Source of the DNA: Desulfobacteraceae bacterium
GTDB taxonomy: Bacteria; Desulfobacterota; Desulfobacteria; Desulfobacterales; Desulfobacteraceae
Assembly (NCBI GenBank): GCA_016743945.1
Contig: JADGFI010000021.1
Coordinates: forward strand, 26,835 to 90,834
Length of the DNA: 64,000 bases
Reading direction: 5' to 3'
In this document: positions 36,272 through 44,927 of the stretch, piece by piece
How the letters are laid out: each line of letters starts with the position of its first letter
Numbering within the stretch: position 1 is the stretch's first letter
Program-made: the position numbers and the translations under genes
The notes under the pieces: model-generated
The model's input: only the letters and a program-made list of their open reading frames with translations
Database searches by the model: none
Told to the model about the DNA's origin: nothing

Positions 36272-37891
36272 TTATAAATTGTGCTCTCTTGTTTTATGAA
36301 ACTGAATTTTGGGCCATTCTTCCATGGCAAACCCAAGCTGGTATTCACTTGTGGTTAAAAAGGTAAGCCTCCCTTCTGCATCCCTTGCAAGGCTTGACTC
36401 ATTTCTTCGTGTAAACTCTTTTAAAATTTGGTCATCATCGCTTGTCACCCAACGGGCAACAGATAGATCAATACTTTCACAACCGGCATTGACACTGTAC
36501 TCAGCTCTGAGTCTGGCCATGGTGACGTCAAACTGAAGTACCCCCACAGCTCCTATGACATGCATGTTCCCCATCAAAGGCCGGAAAACCTGGATGGTGC
36601 CCTCTTCGGCCAATTGTGTCAATCCCTTGGTCAGGGCCTTGGCCTTCAAGGGATCCTTTAACAGGACCCGCCTGAAATGCTCCGGTGCAAAATTGGGAAT
36701 TCCCAAAAATTTTAAAGGCTCTTTGGTGGTAAAGGTATCTCCAATTTTTATGGTGCCGTGGTTATGAATGCCGATAATGTCACCGGGATAGGCTTCTTCA
36801 ATATTGCTTCTCTCCTGGGCCAAAAAAAAGGTGGCATTGGAAATTTTAATATCTTTACCGATTCTATGGTGCCTCACCTTCATGCCCTTGGTAAATTTAC
36901 CGGAACAGATTCTAAAAAAAGCAATCCTGTCCCTGTGCTCGGGATCCATGTTGGCCTGGATTTTAAAGGTAAAGCCGGAAAAAGCCTTTTCTTGAGGGTG
37001 CACATCCCTTGTGGCAGAGGGCCGAATCCCGGGTGGCGGTGCTATTTGAACAAAGGCGTCCAGCATTTCTTTGACCCCGAAATTGTTGATGGCAGATCCG
37101 AAAAAAACCGGGGTCTGGGTGCCGTTCAGGTAGAGATCAAGATCAAAGGGTTCCGAGGCTCCTGCGATCAGATCCACGTCTTCCCTAAGAGAATCTGCCT
37201 GGGACGGGGTAATCAATTCATCAAGGCGAACATCTCCAAGATCGTTGATGAGAATACCGTCATCGTCCTTGGGACTGTATCCAGGGGAAAATATTCCCAG
37301 TTCCTTTTTTTCAAGGTTGTATACCCCTTTAAACCGTTTTCCCATGCCAATGGGCCAGGTCAAAGGGATACATTCAATCTGGAGTTTATTTTCAATATCT
37401 TCAAAAATATCCAGGGGCTCCATCCCTTCCCTGTCCAATTTGTTGATAAAGGTGATGATGGGGGTATTGCGCATGCGGCAGACTTCCATGAGTTTCTGGG
37501 TCTGGGGCTCCACCCCCTTTGCATTGTCAATGATCATGACGGCACAATCCACTGCCGTGAGCACTCTGTAGGTATCTTCGGAAAAATCCTTATGCCCGGG
37601 AGTATCCAGCAGATTGATTTCATAATTTTTGTAATTGAACTTCATCACCGAGGAACTGACAGAGATGCCCCTTTCCTGTTCAATGGAAAGAAAATCAGAG
37701 GTGGCCGCTCTTTCAATTTTTCTGGATTTTACAGCCCCGGCCTGTTGAATGGCACCGCCGAAAAGCAGCAGTTTTTCCGTCAATGTGGTCTTGCCTGCAT
37801 CCGGGTGGCTGATGATGGCAAAGGTTCTGCGTTTATTTATTTCTTTTAGCAGGCTTTTATCAAGGGTCCTGTCTATTGTTTCTGATCCCAT
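36272..37891 (-). CDS. prfC: Peptide chain release factor 3
   Basis: A 539-aa translational GTPase that removes RF1/RF2 from the ribosome after termination. G1 is SHPDAGKTTLTEK (28-40), G3 is DTPGHKDFSEDTYR, G4 is NKLDRE, and the C-terminal domain carries the RF3-specific ending with LGFAMEEWPKIQFHKTRE. Length equals the family norm. It is 36 bases upstream of serC's start region on the same strand, but no overlap suggests separate regulation. Confidence 0.96.
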   Translation of the reverse strand: MGSETIDRTLDKSLLKEINKRRTFAIISHPDAGKTTLTEKLLLFGGAIQQAGAVKSRKIERAATSDFLSIEQERGISVSSSVMKFNYKNYEINLLDTPGHKDFSEDTYRVLTAVDCAVMIIDNAKGVEPQTQKLMEVCRMRNTPIITFINKLDREGMEPLDIFEDIENKLQIECIPLTWPIGMGKRFKGVYNLEKKELGIFSPGYSPKDDDGILINDLGDVRLDELITPSQADSLREDVDLIAGASEPFDLDLYLNGTQTPVFFGSAINNFGVKEMLDAFVQIAPPPGIRPSATRDVHPQEKAFSGFTFKIQANMDPEHRDRIAFFRICSGKFTKGMKVRHHRIGKDIKISNATFFLAQERSNIEEAYPGDIIGIHNHGTIKIGDTFTTKEPLKFLGIPNFAPEHFRRVLLKDPLKAKALTKGLTQLAEEGTIQVFRPLMGNMHVIGAVGVLQFDVTMARLRAEYSVNAGCESIDLSVARWVTSDDDQILKEFTRRNESSLARDAEGRLTFLTTSEYQLGFAMEEWPKIQFHKTREHNL

Positions 37892-38072
37892 TTAAATGAA
37901 ATCCTTGTATTTTAAAATTAAGGGTGGAAAAATAGCAGTATTTGCAAATAGAATCAAATAAAAAATACCAGATAATAAAAACATTAAATAAATTCAGCTT
38001 ATTATCTTGGTACTAATTATTTAGGTTTTCCGCAATATCTATAGCAGAAGGAAATAAATTCAAGGAAAATTT

Positions 38073-38312
38073 TCATGTTTCCTTGTTTTTTCCTGATTTA
38101 TTGCGCTTTTTGACTTTGAAAAAATCCCAAACAGCCCAGGGAATCAATACAGCGCTTAAAACCTGATTAAACAGCGCATGGTCAGCCATGTCAGGATCGG
38201 TTGTGAGCCATCCGTCCCAAAAACACCAGAGACCGAACCCCATTAAAAGAAAGGTAAAAACATAGGGACTCATCTGGGGTGGTTTGGGGGGGGGCGCTTT
38301 TTTTTCTTCCAT
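38073..38312 (-). CDS. Small membrane protein, function unknown
   Basis: A 79-aa protein with a Pro/Lys-rich N-terminus (KKAPPPKPPQ), a hydrophobic helix with Phe, Gly and Trp (about 17-36), a second shorter one (about 50-65) and a strongly basic C-terminus. The frame starts at an ATG at 38345, but AAGGA lies 6-7 bases before the internal ATG at 38312, which is used here. No family recognised and no evident partner; 181 bases separate it from prfC. Confidence 0.6.
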   Translation of the reverse strand: MEEKKAPPPKPPQMSPYVFTFLLMGFGLWCFWDGWLTTDPDMADHALFNQVLSAVLIPWAVWDFFKVKKRNKSGKNKET

Positions 38313-38548
38313 GGCAAATCCTTGTTTGCAGATATCATTAATCATAAGACTAATTACTTACCATATTCAATTTGATTTTAGAAGAGTTGGTGAAATTAGA
38401 AAAATGAAAGCAGGACTTAAAAATTATCCGGTTCGCCCGTTGGTTCTCTCATTTTCTACATACATCTTTTCTGTGTTGAATTCAAAGAACTAATACAGGA
38501 TCAGATGGATCTCGAAGTCGATCTATACTAGCTTGTAAGAAGAGAGGG

Positions 38549-39358
38549 TTATTCCAATTCTTCACGGAACTGTTGTGTCATCAGCCTTTCATACAGGGAG
38601 GGTGCAAACCTGGAAACCAGATAAGCAATTTTCCCCATCAGGGTGAAGACCATCATGGACTTCTCTTTTTGGGCACCCAGATGAATTTTTCGGGCTACAA
38701 ATTCAGGGGTCTGCTGCTTTCCCACCCGGGTCTGTTCCCGGGTGGCAATCTCACCGTCACAGCCAAGGGCTCTTGCCTGTAAATTGGTTTTTATAAATCC
38801 GGGGCAAACAATCATCACATGAACCCCCTTGTGTTTCATTTCACATCTCAAGGAGGTGAACAACCCGTGGAGGGCATGTTTGCTGGCACTGTAACCGCAT
38901 CTTCCCAAAAGCGGTGCCACACCGGCAACAGATTCGTTGACAAGGATCATCCCTCGTTGCGCAATCAGACTGGGAAGAGCGGCCTTGGTCATATACAAGG
39001 ATCCGTAAAAATTAACGGCCATGACCCGTTCAATGGCCGCAACCTTTGTTCGTTCAAACAATCCCCTCTGGGTAATACCCGCGTTGTTAAACAACAGATC
39101 AATGGCACCATAATGGCGGATAACCCTTTCAACGGCATTTTCACAGGCAGCCGCGTTTGTCACATCACAAACCAGGGTCAGGACCTCAAATCCCTGCCCT
39201 TTAAATTCAGAGCCCTGAAGTTGAAGGGCAGTCTCATCCATGTCGAGCATGGCAATTTTAGCCCCTGCCCCGGCAAATTCCCGGCAGGTGGCGAGCCCAA
39301 TTCCCGAAGCACCGCCTGTCACCAGGACCACTTTGTTTGCAAAGGACCGCCTAATCAC
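38549..39358 (-). CDS. Short-chain dehydrogenase/reductase
   Basis: A 269-aa classical SDR. Nucleotide site TGGASGIG (14-21) with Asp39 after beta2, which favours NAD(H); NNAG at 91-94; catalytic Ser143, Tyr156 and Lys160 (YSASK). The C-terminal 40 residues carry a hydrophobic stretch (TLMGKIAYLVSRFAPSLYERL) that may contact the membrane or a lipid substrate. It overlaps the BASS transporter gene by 8 bases and is the last gene of a run with a ThDP enzyme and a second SDR; its substrate is unknown. Confidence 0.9.
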   Translation of the reverse strand: MIRRSFANKVVLVTGGASGIGLATCREFAGAGAKIAMLDMDETALQLQGSEFKGQGFEVLTLVCDVTNAAACENAVERVIRHYGAIDLLFNNAGITQRGLFERTKVAAIERVMAVNFYGSLYMTKAALPSLIAQRGMILVNESVAGVAPLLGRCGYSASKHALHGLFTSLRCEMKHKGVHVMIVCPGFIKTNLQARALGCDGEIATREQTRVGKQQTPEFVARKIHLGAQKEKSMMVFTLMGKIAYLVSRFAPSLYERLMTQQFREELE

Positions 39359-40277
39359 TGACCACCTCAGTTTTCGGCAGTTTTTTCCGGGTAAAGATAA
39401 AGGCGGTCACAAGCCCTGCAATAATATGCCAGATTCCCCACCAGGCAACCAGAATGGCCATTCCCCCGAGGCCATCGAAAAAATTAAACACCAGCACCAG
39501 TCCCAGGGCGGAATTTTGAATTCCCACCTCAACACAGACCGCCCGGCAATCCCTTTCCGGAAGCCCGACAATTCTGGCGGACCAATAGCCCAGGTTCAAC
39601 GCCAGGGCATTGTGGATCAGAACAGCAAAGACCACAAGGCCTATATAGGTGAGAAAATTTTGCCAATTGGCAGCCAGGGCACCACAGACAATGATGAGGA
39701 AAAAAACCAGGGAAAATATTTTAAAGGGTTTTTTTACCTTTTGGGCCAGACTCGGATAAGTGTGGCCCAGGGTCATACCCGTGATCAGCGGAATCCCAAG
39801 GATCAGAAAAACCGTGACAAACACATCAACGGGGTTGAGACTGACCTGTTTCATGATGGCGCTGGTGGCAGGATTCATACTCCCCCAAAAAGATATATTC
39901 AGGGGGGTCATCACAATGGCGGCAACCGTTGAAACCGCCGTCATGCTGATGGAAACAGCCGTGTTTCCCTGGGCCAGATAGGTGACAATGTTGGAAAGAT
40001 TCCCACCGGGACAGGCTGCCACCAGCATCATGCCAAGGGCGATGGAGGGATAAGGTTTGATAACGAGAACCAGCAAAAAGGTAAAGGCGGGCAGGAGCAA
40101 AAATTGGGCAACAAGCCCTAGGACAGGCGCCTTCGGGCTTGTTATTATTCGCTTAAAATCTTCTATTCTCAATTCCAGGGCAACACCCAGCATCATGAGT
40201 CCAATGGCCGCATTGATGATGGCAATCCCCGTCGGGTTGAAATTCAATCGCACCTGATCGAGTGTAACAGGATCCAT
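39351..40277 (-). CDS. Bile acid:sodium symporter family (BASS) transporter
   Basis: A 308-aa polytopic inner-membrane protein with about nine to ten helices. The segment ACPGGNLSNIVTYLAQGN (about 108-125) matches the sodium-binding crossover motif of the family, and EVGIQNSALGLVLVF (about 247-261) matches the second. Bacterial members move organic anions such as pantoate or other small carboxylates; bile acids are unlikely here. Its place between an SDR and a ThDP enzyme suggests it imports or exports the carboxylate handled by the cluster. 8-base overlap with the SDR gene. Confidence 0.9.
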   Translation of the reverse strand: MDPVTLDQVRLNFNPTGIAIINAAIGLMMLGVALELRIEDFKRIITSPKAPVLGLVAQFLLLPAFTFLLVLVIKPYPSIALGMMLVAACPGGNLSNIVTYLAQGNTAVSISMTAVSTVAAIVMTPLNISFWGSMNPATSAIMKQVSLNPVDVFVTVFLILGIPLITGMTLGHTYPSLAQKVKKPFKIFSLVFFLIIVCGALAANWQNFLTYIGLVVFAVLIHNALALNLGYWSARIVGLPERDCRAVCVEVGIQNSALGLVLVFNFFDGLGGMAILVAWWGIWHIIAGLVTAFIFTRKKLPKTEVVSD

Positions 40278-40320
40278 ACGCGTGTCCCCCTTTCTTTGAT
40301 AAATATTTAAGAAAATTAAT

Positions 40321-42015
40321 CTATGCTTTGTAGGCTCCTACATTGGCCAATGCCATACTGGCCGGGCTTACAGTGGTCGGATCCACCATTACATTTATAC
40401 AGCAAACTTTGCCCGAGGCAAAGGCATCTTCAAGGGCTGGCCTGATATCCTTGGGATCTTCGACGTAATACCCTTTCCCCCCGATGGCTTCGACCATTTT
40501 ATGATACTCCACACGACCAATAAAGGTACCCTCCTCTATGGCATGACCGATTCTGATTTCCTGGCTGTGACGGATCATCCCCCACCCAAGGTCATTGGAA
40601 ATCACAACGACTATGGGACGGTTCTTTCGAATGGCTGTTTCAAACTCCATGAAATTAAATCCCACAGACCCATCCCCGGTCATGAGGATCACCCGGCTGT
40701 CCGGATACAACAATTTGGCAGCATTGGTATAGGGCAGCCCAACCGCAAGGGACCCGAAAATTCCATAGTCCAGATAGGTGCCGGGAACTTTCAAGGTTCG
40801 TGTCATGCCAAGCCAGGTGGTGGTATCCCCCCCGTCTGCCACCACAATATCATCTTCTTGGTCCATGAATTCATTAATTTCCCTTGCAAGGCGCATGGGG
40901 TGGATGGGAATATTATCCGATGCCCAGTCATTTTGAGCAAAGGACTTGCCTTGTTCATGGGCTGTTTTCACTGTGTCTATCCAGGGAGTAAATTTCTCTA
41001 TCAAAGAAGCGCTGGCGTTTTCCTGTTCAATCAATGCGTTGCATTGGGTTAAAAAACCTTTTATATCACTGGCAATGGCGAGATCAACACTCCTGTTCCT
41101 GCCAATCTCTTCGGGTAGGATATCCACCTGGGCAATTTTTGCTTCCGGGTTGAAAACATCCCCAAACATATAATAAAGGGACAGCCGGGTACCGAGAATA
41201 ATCACAAGATCGGTTTCAATGTAAGCCGCAAACCCGCCGCCGGGGCGGATAGCAAGGGCACCTTCAAAGCACAGGGGATGGGTATCGGACAATATTCCCC
41301 GGCCGGAAAGTGAGGTAAACAACGGAATACCCGTGGCCTCTATAAAAGCTTTAAGCTCAGCTTCTGCATGTGACTGCCAGGCACCGGTACCGGCAATCAC
41401 CAGGGGTTTTTGTGCCGCCTGAATCATCTCCATCAAAGATTTGGCCTTGGCAGGATCCGAGGGGTGGGAGCTGACACAGGTGTGGGTATGACGAACACTA
41501 GCCTTATCAACCGGAGCATTGAGCACATCAATGGGAAATTCCAGGTAAACCGGCCCCGGTCTTCCGCTTTCTGCAATCCTAAAGGCCATGTCCACATATT
41601 CAACGACCCGTTCGGCCTTCTGGCAGACAAGGGCTTTTTTGACCATGGGCTTGATGACCGCCTCCTGGGGCATGTCCTGAAGATCCAGTTTTTCCTTATT
41701 GTCCAGTCCCACACAGCCTGCGATCAACACCAGAGGGGTGTTGGAAAAATGAGCGCTGGCAACCCCGGTCAATGCATTGGTGAACCCGGGGCCAGCGGTA
41801 ACCATTGCCACCCCTGCCTTTCTGGTCATTTTTCCCCAGGCTTCGGCCATAAAAACCGCTGACTGCTCGTGCCGGGTATCGTAAATTTTAACATCAGAGC
41901 CCTCAAGATGTTGATAAATAGGGGTAATATGCCCGCCGCTCAATGAAAATATATGGTTTATTTTTCTGTCAATTAATGCCTGTGCGACAAGTTCTGCACC
42001 CGTAATTGTTTCCAT
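40321..42015 (-). CDS. Thiamine diphosphate-dependent enzyme (acetolactate synthase/2-hydroxyacyl-CoA lyase-like)
   Basis: A 564-aa ThDP enzyme with the three domains of the pyruvate oxidase family: PYR domain with catalytic Glu50 (YDTRHEQSAVFMAEA), central FAD/ADP-binding-type domain (about 190-325) and PP domain with the Mg/ThDP motif GDGS at 447-450 followed by NFMEFETAIRK and ISNDLGW. The subgroup around acetolactate synthase, 2-hydroxyacyl-CoA lyase and oxalyl-CoA decarboxylase fits, but the reaction cannot be fixed. The ATG at 42015 has AAGGAG 6 bases upstream; the longer frame to 42090 would overlap the neighbouring SDR. No ilvN-type small subunit is adjacent, arguing against branched-chain synthesis. 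Confidence 0.88.
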   Translation of the reverse strand: METITGAELVAQALIDRKINHIFSLSGGHITPIYQHLEGSDVKIYDTRHEQSAVFMAEAWGKMTRKAGVAMVTAGPGFTNALTGVASAHFSNTPLVLIAGCVGLDNKEKLDLQDMPQEAVIKPMVKKALVCQKAERVVEYVDMAFRIAESGRPGPVYLEFPIDVLNAPVDKASVRHTHTCVSSHPSDPAKAKSLMEMIQAAQKPLVIAGTGAWQSHAEAELKAFIEATGIPLFTSLSGRGILSDTHPLCFEGALAIRPGGGFAAYIETDLVIILGTRLSLYYMFGDVFNPEAKIAQVDILPEEIGRNRSVDLAIASDIKGFLTQCNALIEQENASASLIEKFTPWIDTVKTAHEQGKSFAQNDWASDNIPIHPMRLAREINEFMDQEDDIVVADGGDTTTWLGMTRTLKVPGTYLDYGIFGSLAVGLPYTNAAKLLYPDSRVILMTGDGSVGFNFMEFETAIRKNRPIVVVISNDLGWGMIRHSQEIRIGHAIEEGTFIGRVEYHKMVEAIGGKGYYVEDPKDIRPALEDAFASGKVCCINVMVDPTTVSPASMALANVGAYKA

Positions 42016-42062
42016 GTTTACTCCTTTTTCAAATAAGATTTGATAGGCAACCGAAGCCGTAA

Positions 42063-42896
42063 TTACAATTCCATTAATTGTCCGCCGCAAATATTGAGTG
42101 CCTGACCCGTCACATAGGAAGAGGCATCGGTCGCCAGAAAAACGGCCATATCTGCCACTTCACCAGGCGTTCCTATTCTGCCCAGGGGGATGGTCTCACA
42201 CATTTTTTGTTCCTGTTCTTCAACACTGGTATTTAAAAATTGCGCCTCAAGCCCAAACCGCCAGCGTTCAAGATCTGTCATTATCTGTCCCGGGCAAATC
42301 GCATTGACCCGAATTTTGAAACCGGATAATTCTCTGGCCATGACCTTGGTCAGCATGATCACCCCGGCCTTGGATACGGCATAGGCACCATTAAACAACG
42401 GCGGAACCTTGCCGGCCCGGGAGGCCGTGTTGATGATACAGCCGCCCTTTTCCTGCATCAAAGGAACGATGGCCTTGGAAACCCGAAAAACCCCGTGAAG
42501 GTTAACATCCACGGTTTTTATCCAAGCATCCTCGTCATAGGTATGCACCCCGTTTGGGACCCCAAAGGTAGCGCCGGCATTGTTGCAAAGGATATCAACC
42601 CTTGAAAATTTAGATTTTATCGTCGCAACCATTTGGACAACGGTTTTTGTAGCGGTCACATCCACATTAACGGCAAGGGTCGCAACCTTGTATTCCGCCT
42701 CAAGCTCTCGGGCGATAAGATCCATTTCCGCCACGGATCCTGTGCCCACATCTGCCTTAAAGTCCTGGGCATTTCCAAAATCTGCAATTATGATGTTGGC
42801 GCCTTTGGCCGCCATTTTTTTGGCCATGGCATACCCGATACCGGACTTCTTACCGGCTCCGGTTATCAACGCGGTTTTATTTTTCAATTCCTGCAC
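42063..42896 (-). CDS. Short-chain dehydrogenase/reductase
   Basis: A 277-aa classical SDR: TGAGKKSGIG nucleotide site (12-21), NNAG (105-108), catalytic Ser159, Tyr172 and Lys176, and the C-terminal motif DASSYVTGQALNICGG of the 3-ketoacyl-reductase-like subgroup. An insertion after beta2 (about 42-70) is longer than usual. First structural gene after the TetR regulator (40-base gap) and 47 bases before the ThDP enzyme; it may reduce the aldehyde or ketone made by that enzyme. Confidence 0.9.
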   Translation of the reverse strand: MQELKNKTALITGAGKKSGIGYAMAKKMAAKGANIIIADFGNAQDFKADVGTGSVAEMDLIARELEAEYKVATLAVNVDVTATKTVVQMVATIKSKFSRVDILCNNAGATFGVPNGVHTYDEDAWIKTVDVNLHGVFRVSKAIVPLMQEKGGCIINTASRAGKVPPLFNGAYAVSKAGVIMLTKVMARELSGFKIRVNAICPGQIMTDLERWRFGLEAQFLNTSVEEQEQKMCETIPLGRIGTPGEVADMAVFLATDASSYVTGQALNICGGQLMEL

Positions 42897-42936
42897 ATTG
42901 TCCTCCTCTTGCCTAAATGGATTAAATTCACCCGTA

Positions 42937-43584
42937 TTATGGTTGTATACTTTGGATCAGCTTATCCACACTGTACTTGTAGACAAGCTGATGATTTTCA
43001 TTCTGAAGGGTGGTATGTTCCAGTTTTTTAAAATGAATCAAACCGTGAATCGTCCCCCAGAACAAAATTGAAAATTTTCTGGGGTCTTCTTCAAGAAAAA
43101 AGCCCTCTTCAACCCCTTCCAGGAGAATAGTTTCAATGACCATCAAAATCTTATTGCCTGACATGTCGATGAGTTTTTTTTGTTCCTCCTGGAAAAAAAT
43201 CCTGGGAGATGACAAAAAGTAATTGATGATATTAAAATACTCCTGTTGATTCTGGCTGAAGTTATAGTAGGCGGTTGCAACTTCTTTGAGTTTTTCCGCA
43301 GGATTCAGCTGTTTCCTCTTAATCTGCTGAATGGCGGAAAATAAAAAGCCCAGTCCTTCTTCCTGGAGGGCGATAAAAATTTCTTCTTTATTTTTATAAT
43401 AAAAATAGATGGTACCAACCCCCAATTGGGCTTCCCTGGAGATTTTACTGATGGAAATATTTTCAAGCCCCTGGGAAATTAATAGTTTTCGTGCCGCATC
43501 CAGGATCTGATTGCGTCTCATCTGTTTTTCCAGAGCTCGTCTTTCTTTTACACCCATAGGTTTCCTCTTTCTGTTGCCAGCCAT
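42937..43584 (-). CDS. TetR/AcrR family transcriptional regulator
   Basis: A 215-aa regulator with a basic N-terminal arm, a TetR_N helix-turn-helix (about 22-70: ILDAARKLLISQGLENISISKISREAQLGVGTIYFYYKNKEEI) and a helical ligand-binding domain. It leads the SDR-ThDP-BASS-SDR run and probably represses it together with itself: a perfect 13-bp inverted repeat overlaps the -10 region of its promoter 30 bases upstream. The ligand is likely a substrate of the cluster, not identifiable here. Confidence 0.92.
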   Translation of the reverse strand: MAGNRKRKPMGVKERRALEKQMRRNQILDAARKLLISQGLENISISKISREAQLGVGTIYFYYKNKEEIFIALQEEGLGFLFSAIQQIKRKQLNPAEKLKEVATAYYNFSQNQQEYFNIINYFLSSPRIFFQEEQKKLIDMSGNKILMVIETILLEGVEEGFFLEEDPRKFSILFWGTIHGLIHFKKLEHTTLQNENHQLVYKYSVDKLIQSIQP

Positions 43585-43613
43585 TTGTCAATTTTATATA
43601 GAACAGAGAGCTG

Positions 43614-43644
43614 ATCAATTATAGAACGTCATTCTATAATTGAT
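43614..43644. promoter_or_regulatory. Operator: perfect 13-bp inverted repeat upstream of tetR-type gene
   Basis: ATCAATTATAGAA (43614-43626) and its exact complement TTCTATAATTGAT (43632-43644) flank a 5-base centre, CGTCA. It begins 30 bases before the regulator's start and overlaps three bases of the predicted -10, the typical place for TetR-family autorepression. It could also act on the divergent gene at 43764. Confidence 0.78.
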
Positions 43645-43670
43645 ATATGTTCACAAAAAACATATGTCAA
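43642..43670 (-). promoter_or_regulatory. Sigma70 promoter of the TetR-led cluster
   Basis: On the minus strand TTGACA (43665-43670) and TATATC (43642-43647) are 17 bases apart. The palindromic operator covers the end of the -10 and the start site, so binding there would block transcription. Confidence 0.7.
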
Positions 43671-43763
43671 TATATATTTATCGTAAAATGTTGAAAATTA
43701 GTACTTTCTGATATATGGTCAGTCATCTATTTATTTGATTGAATATAAGAACCTGGTGCGTTT

Positions 43764-44918
43764 ATGAAGTTTTTTCCATTAAAAGTTGCCATTGTAGGCC
43801 TCATACTAACCCCGATCTTGTATATCGTTACCATTAGTGTCTCTCAAAAATACCTGGACAGATATTATCTGCAAGCAGTTCAAAATATCATTGTGGGAGA
43901 TACCAGGCCATTGTTAAACGGGACGATCCACTTAGAAAAACAAATCGCCAATAATATAGATACCTATCGGAAACAAGACGTCCTGATTCATTATACTGGC
44001 CTTGAAATCACCATCCAGGTGAGCACCACACAGGGTAAAATCATTTACCCCCTCTATCGCAATACAGATTCTTTGACCAATGACATTCACCCGGAATATA
44101 ATTCACAAACCATTGCCAATAAAAACTTTGAACTGCTGAACAACAACCTTACGGTAACGGCGCATATTAATCTGAATCACGGATCAAAAATTGCCAACAT
44201 CATTTTGTTTTTGTATTCGGCGCTCTCTATATTGATTTTTTTCATCTTCTATAAAATCGGCAGTTCCAAAGCGGCCAGGGATCGTCAGTCGAAACGAGAA
44301 ATGATCAAAGATCTGAAGGAAAAAGAATACTTTCATCAACAAATTCTGGAAGGGCTAACGGAAGAACGACAGGGATTGTTTGAGAATATTAAGGTGCTGA
44401 ATACAAAATACCAGACCGATAAAAAAAAGACAAAAATAAACGAAGAAGAAATGTTTGAGGAAATTCTTTCCCTTGAAGAACAGCTCAACACCTTTATCGA
44501 ACTGAAAGAAAGCAGGGAAAACGAAATCGATGAGCTTAAATCGACCCTTCAAAGATATGAGAGAAGAAAAGGAGCAAAGATACGGCGAAATGAATTTGAT
44601 TTTCTGGCAAAGCTATTTTCAGTGTTGTATAAAAATATCGAAATCAACAGAAAAGCCCTGACAGGACTACTCGGTCTCAACGAGGACCAGCAAATCAAAG
44701 CGGAAGAAGTGATCCACCAATTGGACCAGAACCCTGAAAATGTCATTATTAAACGCAAGGTTTTTTCAGGCAAAAAACATAAAACAACTTGTCTTGAAGT
44801 ATTATTCGCCTATAATGGACGTCTCTATTTTAGAAAATTAGAAAACAGGATTGAAGTGGTTGTCATCGGCACTAAAAACACCCAACTCAAAGATATGGAG
44901 TTTCTTCACAGCTTATAG
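43764..44918 (+). CDS. Uncharacterised membrane protein with coiled coil and possible RelE-like C-terminal domain
   Basis: A 384-aa protein: membrane helix at about 8-26, a periplasmic region of about 120 residues, a second helix at about 148-166, a charged coiled coil (about 170-275) and a compact C-terminal domain (about 285-384). That last domain ends LYFRKLENRIEVVVIGTKNT-QLKDMEFL, a pattern I associate with RelE/ParE-like folds (basic strands then a GxKxxQxKD turn); this is a tentative resemblance. The gene ends 9 bases before the ExeA-OmpA ATPase gene and so likely belongs to the secretion locus rather than to a toxin-antitoxin pair. Ribosome site is weak. Confidence 0.65.
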   Translation: MKFFPLKVAIVGLILTPILYIVTISVSQKYLDRYYLQAVQNIIVGDTRPLLNGTIHLEKQIANNIDTYRKQDVLIHYTGLEITIQVSTTQGKIIYPLYRNTDSLTNDIHPEYNSQTIANKNFELLNNNLTVTAHINLNHGSKIANIILFLYSALSILIFFIFYKIGSSKAARDRQSKREMIKDLKEKEYFHQQILEGLTEERQGLFENIKVLNTKYQTDKKKTKINEEEMFEEILSLEEQLNTFIELKESRENEIDELKSTLQRYERRKGAKIRRNEFDFLAKLFSVLYKNIEINRKALTGLLGLNEDQQIKAEEVIHQLDQNPENVIIKRKVFSGKKHKTTCLEVLFAYNGRLYFRKLENRIEVVVIGTKNTQLKDMEFLHSL

Positions 44919-44927
44919 CCTAAAATT

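Noticed and set aside
36758..37849. 363-aa open frame on the plus strand
   Set aside because: It is fully antisense to prfC, whose motifs are complete, and the translated sequence shows no recognisable domain.
38346..38548. Small gene in the gap before the SDR
   Set aside because: Short frames here lack ribosome sites and recognisable features; the 203 bases appear non-coding.
40321..42015. ilvB (biosynthetic acetolactate synthase)
   Set aside because: No small regulatory subunit or other branched-chain gene is adjacent, and the catabolic-type neighbours point elsewhere; the family is too broad to name a gene.
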